Made by a program: the position numbers and the translations under genes | Shown here: positions 50,687 to 59,246 of the stretch, piece after piece | How positions within the stretch are numbered: position 1 is the first letter of the stretch | How the letters are laid out: every line of letters begins with the position of its first letter | The notes under the pieces: generated by a model | What the model was told of the DNA's origin: nothing | The model's database searches: none | The model's input: only the letters and a program-made list of their open reading frames with translations | Assembly: GCF_002025255.2 (NCBI RefSeq) | Contig: NZ_CP054587.1 | Coordinates: 62,001 to 126,000, forward strand | DNA from: Halolamina sp. CBA1230 | Lineage (GTDB): Archaea > Halobacteriota > Halobacteria > Halobacteriales > Haloferacaceae | Length of the DNA stretch: 64,000 nt | Direction of reading: 5' to 3'

Positions 50687-52303
50687 ATGAAGATCGCCGG
50701 CATCGCGGGCAACCGTGGTCGAAACCTCCTGCACATTGCGGACATCGCGCCCGGCGGCGCCGAGCTCTCGGTCGTCGTCGCGAACGGCGAGGACGCGCCG
50801 GTGCTGGACGGCGCACAAGAGCGCGACATCCCGAACGTCGCGGTCGAGCGCGGGCCCGACGAGTCCCGCGAATCCCACGAGGAGCGCATCCTCGACGTCC
50901 TGGCGGAGCACGAGTTCGACCTCGTCTGCCTGGACGGGTTCATGCGGATCCTGAGTCCGGAATTTCTGGACAGTGTGAACACTGTGCTCAACGTCCACCC
51001 GTCGTTGCTGCCGGCGTTCCCCGGCGCCGACGCCCACGGGCAGGTGATCGACGCGGACGTCCGGACGGCCGGCGCGACGGTCCACGTCGCCACCGAGGCG
51101 CTCGACGAGGGGCCGATCGTCACCCAGGAGTCCGTGCCGGTGTTCGAGGACGACGACGAAGGCTCGCTGAAGGAGCGGGTGCTGTACGAGGCGGAGTTCG
51201 AGGCGTACCCTCGGGCGATCCGGTGGTTCGCCGAGGGGAAGGTCGAAATCCAGCGCAACGAACAGGGCGACCCCGTCGACGTCGACATCGCGAGCGACAC
51301 GAAGGGTGACCTCCCGACGCGCCGGACGGTCTCGAACCGCCGCGAGGACACGCTGCGCTACGGCGAGAACCCCCATCAGGACGCCGCGGTGTACGCAAGC
51401 GACGCGAGCGAGGAGCCGAGCGTCGTCCACGCAGCACAGCGCAACGAGGGCGCGAAGGATCTCTCCTACAACAACTACAACGACGCCGACGCCGCGCTGA
51501 GCCTCGTCAAGGAGTTCGAGGCGCCCGCGGCGGCGGTGATCAAACACACCAACCCCGCGGGCTGTGCGACCGCCGACTCGCTGGCCGAGGCGTACCGCGA
51601 CGCGCTCTCGACCGACGCGAAGTCCGCCTTCGGCGGCATCGTCGCGCTCAACCGCGAGTGCGACGCCGAGACGGCCGCGGCGGTCGCCGACTCGTTCAAG
51701 GAGGTCGTCGTCGCGCCGGGGTACACCGACGACGCGCTCGACGCGCTGACCGAGAAGGAGAACCTCCGTGTGCTCGACGTCGGGAACCGCGCCGAGAACG
51801 GCCGACTTGGCCCCGAGGACCGCACCGAGCGCTTCAGCGAGAAGGCGCTCGTCGGCGGGCGACTCGTCCAAGAGCGCGATCGGTCGACGCTGACCCGCGA
51901 TGATCTGGAGGTCGTCACGGAGCGCGAACCCACCGACGAGCAGATCGAGACGATGCTGTTCGCCTGGAAGACGCTCAAACACGTCAAGTCCAACGGCATC
52001 CTGATCGCCGACGGCACCGAGACCGTCGGCGTCGGGATGGGACAGGTGTCCCGCGTCGACGCGGTGACGCTGGCGGCGATGAAAGCCGAGAACGACGCCG
52101 AGGGGAAATCCGCCGAGGGCGCGGTCGTCGCCTCGGACGCGTTCTTCCCGTTCCCCGACGCCGTCGAGGAGGCCGCGGAAGCGGGCGTCGAGGCGGTGAT
52201 CCAGCCCGGCGGCTCGGTGAACGACGACGACGTGATCGAGGCCGCGAACGAACTGGGGCTGGCGATGGTGTTCACGGGCCAGCGCGCGTTCCGGCACGAC
52301 TGA
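50687..52303 (+). CDS. purH: PurN-PurH fusion: GAR transformylase plus AICAR transformylase
   Basis: A 538-residue protein starting MKIAGIAGNRGRNLLHIADI. Residues about 1-190 are a PurN-type formyltransferase: VCLDGFMRILSPEFLD, catalytic NVHPSLLPAFPG, and ATVHVATEALDEGPIVTQE. Residues about 205-538 are the AICAR transformylase of PurH: LRYGENPHQDAAVY, LSYNNYNDADAA, KHTNPAGCA, KSAFGGIVALN and FFPFPDAVEEAA. The IMP cyclohydrolase domain that normally begins PurH is absent, so the last ring closure must come from elsewhere (archaea often use PurO). Formyl-tetrahydrofolate dependence links it to the folate gene downstream. Confidence 0.92.
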   Translation: MKIAGIAGNRGRNLLHIADIAPGGAELSVVVANGEDAPVLDGAQERDIPNVAVERGPDESRESHEERILDVLAEHEFDLVCLDGFMRILSPEFLDSVNTVLNVHPSLLPAFPGADAHGQVIDADVRTAGATVHVATEALDEGPIVTQESVPVFEDDDEGSLKERVLYEAEFEAYPRAIRWFAEGKVEIQRNEQGDPVDVDIASDTKGDLPTRRTVSNRREDTLRYGENPHQDAAVYASDASEEPSVVHAAQRNEGAKDLSYNNYNDADAALSLVKEFEAPAAAVIKHTNPAGCATADSLAEAYRDALSTDAKSAFGGIVALNRECDAETAAAVADSFKEVVVAPGYTDDALDALTEKENLRVLDVGNRAENGRLGPEDRTERFSEKALVGGRLVQERDRSTLTRDDLEVVTEREPTDEQIETMLFAWKTLKHVKSNGILIADGTETVGVGMGQVSRVDAVTLAAMKAENDAEGKSAEGAVVASDAFFPFPDAVEEAAEAGVEAVIQPGGSVNDDDVIEAANELGLAMVFTGQRAFRHD

Positions 52304-52351
52304 CCGGCCGCGTCCGAAACGGCCAAACGCCCACCGGCCGCAACGTCGACC

Positions 52352-54934
52352 ATGCAGTACCACGAGGCCGCGAACTTCCTGTTCGACCTCCGGCGGTTCG
52401 GGGTGGACCCCGGGGTCGAGGCGGTGCAGGACCTCCTCGCGGCGGTGGACGTCGATACAGGCTCGCCGGCAACGGGAGCCGGCGAGGACCACGAGGCCGA
52501 GGGTTCGGGCCCCGCCTACGTCCAGGTCGCCGGCACCAACGGGAAAGGGAGCACCGCCCGCATGGTCGAGTCGGCGCTGCGGGAGGCCGGGCTCTCCGTC
52601 GGCCTGTACACCTCCCCGCATCTCGAAGCGCTCACCGAGCGCGTCCGGATCGACGGCCGGGAGATGCCCCGTTCTGCGGTCGCCGAGTTCGTCGAGGGGG
52701 CCAAACCGTGGCTGGTCGACCGCGCGGCCGACGGCGCGCCGCTCACCTTCTTCGAGGTCGTCACGGGGATGGGCATCTGGCAGTTCGAGCGATCCGACGT
52801 GGACGTGGCCGTCCTCGAAGTCGGCCTCGGCGGCGAACTCGACGCCACTTCCGCGGTCGACCCCGTCGCCAGCGCGGTCACGAACGTCTCGCTGGAGCAC
52901 ACGGGCGTGCTGGGCGAGACGGTCGAGGAGATCGCGGCGACGAAGGCACACGTCGCCCCGGAGGGCCGGCGACTCGTCACGGGCACGCAGGGCGCAGCGC
53001 TGTCGACGGTCCGTGACGTGGCGGGACAAGTCGATGCGAGCGGCGTGATCACTGTCGGCGACGACCAGTGGAAAGGTGAGGGTGCGACCGAGAGCGACGG
53101 CCACGCTGGCGGCGACGCTGCCGCCAGCGGCGCGCATCCTGACGTGACCGTGAGCTACGACGGCCGCGTCACCCACCAGCAGGCAGCGGTCAGCGTGGCG
53201 GCCGACGACTGGGCCGTCGACGCCGAGATCCCGCTGCTCGGCGAGCATCAAGCAGAGAACGCCGGGATCGCCTGCGTACTCGCGCGACAGGTCGGCGACG
53301 AACTCGGCGTCGACGTGGACCGGACCGCGCTGGAGCGCGGGCTCGCACGCGCGGACTGGCCCGCCCGGTTCGAGGTGATGGCGCAGTCGCCGCTGACGGT
53401 GCTCGACGGCGCGCACAACCCCGAGGCCTGCGGAACCGTGACGGCGACGCTGTCGACGTTCGACTACGACGACTGCCACCTCGTCGTCGCGGCGATGCAC
53501 GACAAGGACACCGCCGAGATGGCCGCCGCGCTGCCCGACGGCGCGCGAGTGACCACCTGCGCGCCAGCGACCGACCGCGCGGAGGACCCCGAGGTGCTCG
53601 CCCGCACGTTCGAGGAGGCGGGGTACGACGACGTGCGCTCGACAGGCTCCGTGGCGAACGCGCTCTCGCTGGCCCGCGAGGACGCCGACGAGGGTGACGC
53701 GCTGCTGGTGACTGGCTCGCTGTACGCCGTCGCGGAGGCGCGAGCGACGTGGACCAGACTCCAGATTCCCAAACGTGTCGACTCGATCGACGAGGCCGAG
53801 ACCGTCCTCCGCGACGCGCAGGTCTCCGAACCCGGCATCTGGCGGATGCGCGGGAAGGCCGACCACCGCGTGCTGCACACCCGCGTCCAGCAGCGCCAGG
53901 CCGAGTACCTCAAACAGGAGATGCTCTCGCTCGACGGGGAGTGCTCCGCCTCCGCGCTGCGCGCCGGCGGCGAACTCCACGACGTGGTGCTCTCGGGGAC
54001 GATGGCGCAGTTCAAGCGCCTCGGCGAGAAGCTTCAGGGCCAGCCGTGGGGACTCTCCGAACTGGGCGCGGAGATCCGCGAGTCGCTGGGGATCCAGCAC
54101 AGTCCGCCCGAGCGCGACCTCCCGTGGCCCCAGGACCGAACGGCGGTGATGGGTGTGCTGAACGTCACGCCGGACTCGTTCCACGACGGCGGCAAGCACT
54201 ACGACGTCGAGGACGCGGTGGAACAGGCCGAGGCGATGGCTGAGGCCGGCGCCGACGTGATCGACGTGGGTGGGGAGAGCACCCGCCCCGGCGCTGACCC
54301 CGTCGAGATCGAGGAGGAACTGGATCGCGTGCTGCCGGTCGTCGAGGAACTGGCCGGACTCGACGTACCGATCTCGGTCGACACGCGCCGGCCCGAGGTG
54401 GCCCGCGCGGTCGTCGACGCCGGCGCCGACGTGCTCAACGACGTGGAGGGGCTACAGGACCCCGAGATGCGCCGCGTGGTCGCCGAGACGGGGGTGCCGG
54501 TCGTGCTGATGCACTCCATTGAGGCGCCCGTGGACCCGAGCACGGAGGTCCACTACGACGACGTGGTCGAGGAGACGATCCGTGCGCTGGGTGACCGGCT
54601 GCTGGCCGCCGAGAAGGCCGGCGTCGACCGCGAGCAGGTGATCGTCGACCCCGGGATCGGCTTCGGGAAGACGGCGCGGGAGTCGTTCGAACTGCTCGAT
54701 CGCCTGGGGGAGTTCGAGGCGCTGGGCTGTCCGCTGCTGTTCGGCCACTCCCACAAGTCGATGTTCGAACTGACCGGCGAGGAAGCGGGCGACGCGCCGC
54801 ACTCCACGGTCGCCGCGACGGCACTCGCGGCCCGGAACGGCGCGGATATCGTCCGCGTCCACGACGTGGCCGAGAACGTCGCTGCGGTGAACGTCGCCGA
54901 CGCCGCCGATGATCCGGAGGGGTTCGAGCCGTGA
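52352..54934 (+). CDS. folCP: FolC-FolP fusion: folylpolyglutamate synthase plus dihydropteroate synthase
   Basis: An 860-residue protein. Residues about 1-440 are FolC/Mur-ligase like: VAGTNGKGSTARMVE, YTSPHLEALTERVRI, VSLEHTGVLGETVEEIA, LDGAHNPEACG. A helical linker of ~120 residues (RVDSIDEAETVLRDAQVS to GLSELGAEIRESLG) follows. Residues ~590-860 are DHPS: AVMGVLNVTPDSFHDGG, DVIDVGGESTRPGADPV, PISVDTRRPEVA, DPGIGFGKT and GHSHKSMFEL. This fusion is known from other haloarchaea. It makes dihydropteroate and dihydrofolate. Confidence 0.94.
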   Translation: MQYHEAANFLFDLRRFGVDPGVEAVQDLLAAVDVDTGSPATGAGEDHEAEGSGPAYVQVAGTNGKGSTARMVESALREAGLSVGLYTSPHLEALTERVRIDGREMPRSAVAEFVEGAKPWLVDRAADGAPLTFFEVVTGMGIWQFERSDVDVAVLEVGLGGELDATSAVDPVASAVTNVSLEHTGVLGETVEEIAATKAHVAPEGRRLVTGTQGAALSTVRDVAGQVDASGVITVGDDQWKGEGATESDGHAGGDAAASGAHPDVTVSYDGRVTHQQAAVSVAADDWAVDAEIPLLGEHQAENAGIACVLARQVGDELGVDVDRTALERGLARADWPARFEVMAQSPLTVLDGAHNPEACGTVTATLSTFDYDDCHLVVAAMHDKDTAEMAAALPDGARVTTCAPATDRAEDPEVLARTFEEAGYDDVRSTGSVANALSLAREDADEGDALLVTGSLYAVAEARATWTRLQIPKRVDSIDEAETVLRDAQVSEPGIWRMRGKADHRVLHTRVQQRQAEYLKQEMLSLDGECSASALRAGGELHDVVLSGTMAQFKRLGEKLQGQPWGLSELGAEIRESLGIQHSPPERDLPWPQDRTAVMGVLNVTPDSFHDGGKHYDVEDAVEQAEAMAEAGADVIDVGGESTRPGADPVEIEEELDRVLPVVEELAGLDVPISVDTRRPEVARAVVDAGADVLNDVEGLQDPEMRRVVAETGVPVVLMHSIEAPVDPSTEVHYDDVVEETIRALGDRLLAAEKAGVDREQVIVDPGIGFGKTARESFELLDRLGEFEALGCPLLFGHSHKSMFELTGEEAGDAPHSTVAATALAARNGADIVRVHDVAENVAAVNVADAADDPEGFEP

Positions 54935-55677
54935 GCGACGGTTCCGGCGACGGCGAAGTCGGGAACGAGAGCGACGACGAGTTCGGCCCCTACGAGGCGG
55001 TGTACGCTCACCCCGAGGGCGACTCGACGGTCGCTCGACAGGTCAAGACCGCCGCGGAGTACGGGTTCGAGGGGGTGGTCGTCCGCACGCGCGAGGCCGA
55101 GTACGATCCGGGGACGCTGGCCGAGCGCCACGGGATCGACGTGGTTCGCGGGGTCGAGATCGACGCCGAGGACCCGCAGGGCGCCAGCGGCGCAGTCGGC
55201 AACCATCGGGGCGACTGCACCGTCCTGCTGGTCCGCGGCGGGACGGACGCGCTCAACCGCTTCGCGGTCGAGCAGAACCGCGTCGACGTGCTGACCCGGC
55301 CGTTCGACGGCGAGGGCGACGTGAACCACGTGCTCGTGAAGGCGGCGATCGACCACGACGTCCGGATCGAGTTCGACCTCGGCGCCGTGCTCCGCGACGA
55401 CGGCGGGACACGGGTCCGACGGCTCAGAAAACTCCGGAAACTCCGCGAACTGGTGGAGTACTTCGACGCGCCGTACGTCGTGAGCGCGACGCCGACTTCC
55501 CACCTCCGACTGCGCGCGCCGCGGGAGCTCGCGGCAGTGGGCGAGCAGATCGGCCTCGGTGCCGAGGCGGTCCGCGACGGGCTGGCGGAGTGGGGTCGGA
55601 TGGCGGCACGGAACCGCGAACGCACGTCCGATTCCTTCATCTCTCCGGGGGTCCGACGTGGGAGGCACGAGGAATGA
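54931..55677 (+). CDS. rnp3: RNase P protein component 3 (Rpp30)
   Basis: A 248-residue protein with GTG start (SDGSGDGEVGNESDDEFG) overlapping the folCP stop by four bases. Rpp30-type PHP-like barrel features: YEAVYAHPEGDSTVARQV, GFEGVVVRTREAEYD, VDVLTRPFDGEGDVNHVLVKAA, HDVRIEFDLGAVLRDDG and RKLRELVEYFDAPYVVSATPTSHLRLRAPRELAAVGE. It pairs with Pop5 (encoded at 56273) on the catalytic RNA that matures tRNA 5' ends. Confidence 0.92.
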   Translation: MSDGSGDGEVGNESDDEFGPYEAVYAHPEGDSTVARQVKTAAEYGFEGVVVRTREAEYDPGTLAERHGIDVVRGVEIDAEDPQGASGAVGNHRGDCTVLLVRGGTDALNRFAVEQNRVDVLTRPFDGEGDVNHVLVKAAIDHDVRIEFDLGAVLRDDGGTRVRRLRKLRKLRELVEYFDAPYVVSATPTSHLRLRAPRELAAVGEQIGLGAEAVRDGLAEWGRMAARNRERTSDSFISPGVRRGRHEE

Positions 55678-56276
55678 AACGCTCTATCGAGGAACACGCC
55701 GAGCGGTTCTCCGCCGCGGCCGCGGAGTACGACGAACAGCAGGACAGCGAGGAGTACGGCGCCTGTGCGTCGATGGTGATCGAGGCTGCCAACCCCGGGC
55801 CCGAGGAGACGGTGCTCGACCTCGGGACTGGCACGGGCGCGATCGCGCTCGCGCTGGCGTCCGACGCCGGGCGCGTGCTCGGCCGGGACATCAGCGAGGG
55901 GATGCTCGCCGAAGCCCGGGGGAAGGCCGAGGAGGCCGGCCACGAGAACGTCGCGTTCGGCGAGGGCCGGTTCCGTGAGCCGAACGTCGACGACCCGATC
56001 GACGTGGTCGTCTCGAACTTCGCGATGCACCACCTCGCCGACGAGGAGAAGCGCGAGGCGATCCAGGTCATCGCCGACCTCGAGCCGCGGCGGTTCGTGC
56101 TCGGCGACGTGATGCTCTCGGCGGCGATCCCCGATGGCGAGGAGGCGTACTCGCCGGAGGTCGACGACCCCGCGACCGTCGGCGTGCTGGTCGAGGCGCT
56201 GACCGACGCCGGGTTCACCGTCGCCGACGCGACGCTCGTGAGCGACCAGTACGGGGTGCTCGTCGCCGAACGATGA
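55674..56276 (+). CDS. SAM-dependent class I methyltransferase in the RNase P operon
   Basis: A 200-residue protein starting MKRSIEEHAERFSAAAAEYD. SAM motif I is VLDLGTGTGAIALALASD, followed by VLGRDISEGMLAEARGKAEE and post-II VVVSNFAMHHLADEEKREA. It overlaps rnp3 by four bases and pop5 by four bases. Tight overlap suggests an RNA or ribosome-related substrate, but the fold does not show it; small-molecule methylation is also possible. Confidence 0.85.
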   Translation: MKRSIEEHAERFSAAAAEYDEQQDSEEYGACASMVIEAANPGPEETVLDLGTGTGAIALALASDAGRVLGRDISEGMLAEARGKAEEAGHENVAFGEGRFREPNVDDPIDVVVSNFAMHHLADEEKREAIQVIADLEPRRFVLGDVMLSAAIPDGEEAYSPEVDDPATVGVLVEALTDAGFTVADATLVSDQYGVLVAER

Positions 56277-56752
56277 AACACCTCCCCAAACACCTCCAGC
56301 CGCGCTGGCGCTACCTCGCAGTGGCGATCGAGACGTGGCCCGACGCCGAGGTCGGGCGACGCTCGTTCCAGCGCGAACTCTGGTACGCGGGCCAGAACCT
56401 GCTGGGCGACCCGGGCAGCGCCGACGCCGATCTGCGGCTGCTGCGCTACGACGTGGCCGAGGGCAGCGGCGGCGCGATCGTCCGCGTCCGGCGTGGCGAG
56501 GTCGACGCCGCGCGGGCGGCGATCGCCTGCGTCGACGAGGTGAACGGCCATCCGATCGGCCTGCGCGTCACCGGCGTCTCGGGCAGCGTCGACGCGGCTT
56601 CGGAAAGCTATTTAGGCGATCCAGCCGGCAGTTCCACACAGAGAGAGGTCGCGTTCGAGGGTGCCGACTACCCGGCCCGGATCCGCAACGGCGTCGTCGA
56701 CGTCGAGGCCGAGGCGGGCCCCATCGGCGCGACCGTTCACGATATCGAGTGA
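56273..56752 (+). CDS. rnp2: RNase P protein component 2 (Pop5)
   Basis: A 159-residue protein starting MKHLPKHLQPRWRYLAVAIE. The Pop5 core RWRYLAVAIETW, FQRELWYAGQNLLGDPGSADADLRLLRYDVAEGSGGAIVRVRRGEVDAARAAIA is clear. The C-terminal ~45 residues (ESYLGDPAGSSTQREVAFEG) are a haloarchaeal tail. Partner of Rpp30 in RNase P. psmA starts two bases after the stop codon. Confidence 0.92.
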   Translation: MKHLPKHLQPRWRYLAVAIETWPDAEVGRRSFQRELWYAGQNLLGDPGSADADLRLLRYDVAEGSGGAIVRVRRGEVDAARAAIACVDEVNGHPIGLRVTGVSGSVDAASESYLGDPAGSSTQREVAFEGADYPARIRNGVVDVEAEAGPIGATVHDIE

Positions 56753-56754
56753 CC

Positions 56755-57525
56755 ATGCAAGGACAACAACAGCAGGCCTACGACCGCGGTATCACCATCT
56801 TCTCGCCCGACGGGCGCCTCTACCAGGTCGAGTACGCCCGCGAGGCGGTCAAACGCGGGACGCCGAGCGTCGGCGTCCGAACGCCGGAGGGCGTCGTGCT
56901 CGCGGCGGACAAGCGCCGCCGCTCGAAGATGATCGAGCCGGATTCGGTCGAGAAGCTCCACAAGGCCGACGAGCACATCGGCATCGCCAGCGCCGGCCAC
57001 GTCGCCGACGCGCGCAAACTCATCGACGTCGCCCGCCGGGAGGCACAGGTCAACCGCCTGCGCTACGGCGAGCCGATCACCGTCGAGACCCTCGCGAAGA
57101 CGGTGACGGACTTCATCCAGCAGTACACGCAGTACGGCGGCGCCCGCCCGTTCGGCGTCTCGCTGATCGTCGGCGGCGTGACGAACGGCCGCCCGCGCCT
57201 GTTCGAGTGCGACCCCAGCGGCACCCCCTACGAGTGGCAGGCGCTCTCCGTCGGCGCGAACCGCACGGACATCCGCGACCACCTCGAAGCCGAGTACGAG
57301 GACGACATGACGCTCTCGGAGGGCGTCGACCTCGCGCTCTCGGCGCTGTCGGTCCACGACGACGAGGAGATGACCCCCGAGGGCGTCGACCTCGCGACCA
57401 TCGACGCCGACACCGAGGAGTACGTCCACCTGCCGCCCGAGGAGGTCCAGACCCATCTCGCCGAGCGGGATCTGCTGGCCGAGGACGTCGACGACGAGGA
57501 GCCGGACGACGACGCGGCCGAGTAA
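56755..57525 (+). CDS. psmA: 20S proteasome alpha subunit
   Basis: A 256-residue protein. N-terminal QQAYDRGITIFSPDGRLYQVEYAREAVKRGTPSVGVRTPEGVVLAADKR is the alpha-subunit signature with the gate-forming start. RPFGVSLIVGGV and an acidic end (DVDDEEPDDDAAE) are present. Fourteen alpha subunits cap the proteolytic beta rings and control entry. Its place after rnp3/methyltransferase/rnp2 is the usual archaeal translation-degradation gene string. Confidence 0.95.
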   Translation: MQGQQQQAYDRGITIFSPDGRLYQVEYAREAVKRGTPSVGVRTPEGVVLAADKRRRSKMIEPDSVEKLHKADEHIGIASAGHVADARKLIDVARREAQVNRLRYGEPITVETLAKTVTDFIQQYTQYGGARPFGVSLIVGGVTNGRPRLFECDPSGTPYEWQALSVGANRTDIRDHLEAEYEDDMTLSEGVDLALSALSVHDDEEMTPEGVDLATIDADTEEYVHLPPEEVQTHLAERDLLAEDVDDEEPDDDAAE

Positions 57526-57532
57526 CGCCGCG

Positions 57533-57942
57533 ATGGCGTACGAACCCGCGAATCGCCCCCGACGGTCGACCGTTTTCTGGAGCTCCGCGACGCCGCCGAG
57601 ATGGCCGAACGCTCGCGCGAGGCAGTCGAACGTGGACTCCCGAACAGCCTCTACGCCGTGACGGTCGTCGACGACGTGGGCGAGACGGTGGGGATGGCCC
57701 GGATCGTCGGCGACAGGGGGAGCGTGTTCCACGTCTGCGACATGGCGGTCCATCCGGACCACCAGCGACAGAGGCTGGGGAGCCGGATGATGGATGCGCT
57801 GATGGACTGGATCGACGAGAACGCACCCCCGACGGCGTACGTGAACCTCATGGCTGACGTCGACGGCTTCTACGAGCAGTGGGGGTTCGAGCGGACGGCG
57901 CCCGCCTCCAAGGGGATGTACTACCGCGTTCCCGGGGAGTAG
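57533..57942 (+). pseudogene. GNAT-family N-acetyltransferase gene with a probable N-terminal frameshift
   Basis: From ATG 57601 the frame gives 113 residues of a GNAT fold: YAVTVVDDVGETVGMARIVG, then the acetyl-CoA loop DMAVHPDHQRQRLGSRMMDALMDW, and FYEQWGFERTAP. The usual ~25 residues before it are encoded in the same frame upstream (RESPPTVDRFLELRDAAE) but have no start codon, whereas ATG 57533 (MAYEP) is in another frame. A single missing base near 57545 would join them. It may be a mutated gene, a sequencing error, or a gene that starts late at 57601. Confidence 0.68.
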
Positions 57943-57999
57943 CGTCGGCGTACGGCGGGCTGTCGAGGTTCTCTTTGGCGCGTCCGTGATCGGCCAGAA

Positions 58000-58363
58000 C
58001 ACGATCGCGGCGTGGCGCTCGTTGACGGCGGTACAGAGACCGCCGTGGCTCGCGAGCCGCGATCTATCAGTACACGATCACGGCATGGGTTCTGTCGTCG
58101 CACGCCGGAGCGCGCGACAGGTCACGCGCCGTGATCGGTTAGTAACACGACCGCGGCGGAGACTCCGTGTTCGCGACACGGAGGTCGCTCACGGTCGTTC
58201 GCCGCGGTCTATCAGAACACGATCACGGCATGGGCTCCGTCGTCGCACGGCGGAGCGCGCGACAGGTCACGCGCCGCGATCGGTCAGAAACACGATCACG
58301 GCATTGGTTCGGTCACGGCGACACGGGGGTCGCCGTAGCTCACGCGCCGCGATCGGTTAATAC
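58000..58363 (+). repeat. Five tandem ~73-bp palindromic repeats
   Basis: Units start at 58000, 58073, 58146, 58218 and 58291. Each begins CACGA(T/C)C(A/G)CGGC and ends in CGCG(A/G)TC(T/G)(A/G)T(C/T)AG-type sequence, so every junction has an inverted repeat GCCGCGATC...GATCACGGC. Units 2 and 4 are nearly the same (GTCGTCGCACGCCGGAGCGC or variant), units 1 and 3 less so, unit 5 mixed. The last unit includes the stop codon of the HTH gene at 58357. There are no spacers and no tRNA cloverleaf. Confidence 0.8.
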
Positions 58364-58704
58364 TCCTCGTACGCGAGGTTCATCAACCACTGCGAGAACG
58401 CGTCGGACTGCTCGTCGATCTCCTCCTCGCCGATGAACGGGGTGAGCATATCCCCGGCCATCAGCAGCGAGAAGTCCAGATCCCGCGTGCGTGGCTTGAG
58501 GAGGTACGTGTTGTGCCCGTCGTACACCGCTTCCTCGCGCTGGATCAGCTCCTCCTCGGCGAGCCCCTCCGCGATGCGGCTCCCCTTCCGGGAGGAGATG
58601 TCCAGTTCCTTCCAGAAGTCGCTCTGGTAGATGCCGCCGGAGTCACGGATCAGCTCCAGGGCCCGCCGCTCGTCTTCGCTGAGGTCGTACTCGGCCGCGC
58701 TCAT
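58357..58704 (-). CDS. Small winged-helix protein (MarR/Lrp-like HTH)
   Basis: A 115-residue protein starting MSAAEYDLSEDERRALELIR. The HTH is SGGIYQSDFWKELDISSRKGSRIAEGLAEEELIQREE with a wing VYDGHNTYLLKPR. The tail (DLDFSLLMAGDMLTPFIGEE...SQWLMNLAYEEY) is probably for dimerisation. Similar proteins occur throughout haloarchaea, often as single genes near core genes. It is convergent with the GNAT gene across the repeat array and divergent from the glutaredoxin gene. Confidence 0.82.
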   Translation of the reverse strand: MSAAEYDLSEDERRALELIRDSGGIYQSDFWKELDISSRKGSRIAEGLAEEELIQREEAVYDGHNTYLLKPRTRDLDFSLLMAGDMLTPFIGEEEIDEQSDAFSQWLMNLAYEEY

Positions 58705-58792
58705 GTGTGTCCCGGTTCACGGGCCGGAGGTTAAAGGCTACCGTCCCCACGGCGCAACCGTTATCCGAGCCAGCCTCCTACCTTGTACCGAA

Positions 58793-59134
58793 ATGAGCTC
58801 CCAGAGCGAACTCACCGAGGAGGAGGTCCGCGAACGGGTCGAGGAGGTCCTCGACGAGAACGAGGTCGTCCTGTTCATGAAGGGGAACCGCCTGATGCCC
58901 CAGTGTGGCTACTCTCAGCGCGCGGTCCAGCTGCTCTCGCAGCACCGCGCGGAGTTCGAGACCATCGACGTGCTGCCCGCGCTCCCGCAGTATCGGGCCG
59001 TGCTCGAGGAGAAGTCCAGCTGGGAGACCATCCCGCAGACGTTCGTCGACGGCGAGTTCGTCGGCGGCAGCGACATCCTCGCCGAACTCGACGAGCGCGA
59101 CGAGCTCGCCGAGACGGTCAACGCTAGCGCCTGA
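58793..59134 (+). CDS. Monothiol glutaredoxin-like protein (CGYS type)
   Basis: A 113-residue protein starting MSSQSELTEEEVRERVEEVL. The Grx4/CGFS-type core is VVLFMKGNRLMPQCGYSQRAVQLL, with a CGYS in place of CGFS, then SSWETIPQTFVDGEFVGGSDIL. In other organisms these proteins carry [2Fe-2S] clusters with glutathione; haloarchaea use gamma-glutamylcysteine, so the cofactor would differ. Next genes read the same way but lie over 100 bases away. Confidence 0.9.
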   Translation: MSSQSELTEEEVRERVEEVLDENEVVLFMKGNRLMPQCGYSQRAVQLLSQHRAEFETIDVLPALPQYRAVLEEKSSWETIPQTFVDGEFVGGSDILAELDERDELAETVNASA

Positions 59135-59246
59135 ACGCGCGCAACAACAGCTAAAAGGCTAGACGGCCTAGCAACCGGCGTACTCGCCCGGTTTCGCCGC
59201 TCGCCGGCCATCGAACTCCCACACCAAACCCATCCCACACCCACAA

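Noticed and set aside
50615-54199. 1194-codon antisense frame across the purine and folate fusions
   Set aside because: Shadow of strongly coding sequence on the plus strand; repetitive Arg/Val/Gly/Asp composition without motifs.
58000-58363. CRISPR array or tRNA cluster (73-base period)
   Set aside because: Units are contiguous with no variable spacers, and none folds with acceptor, anticodon and T arms.
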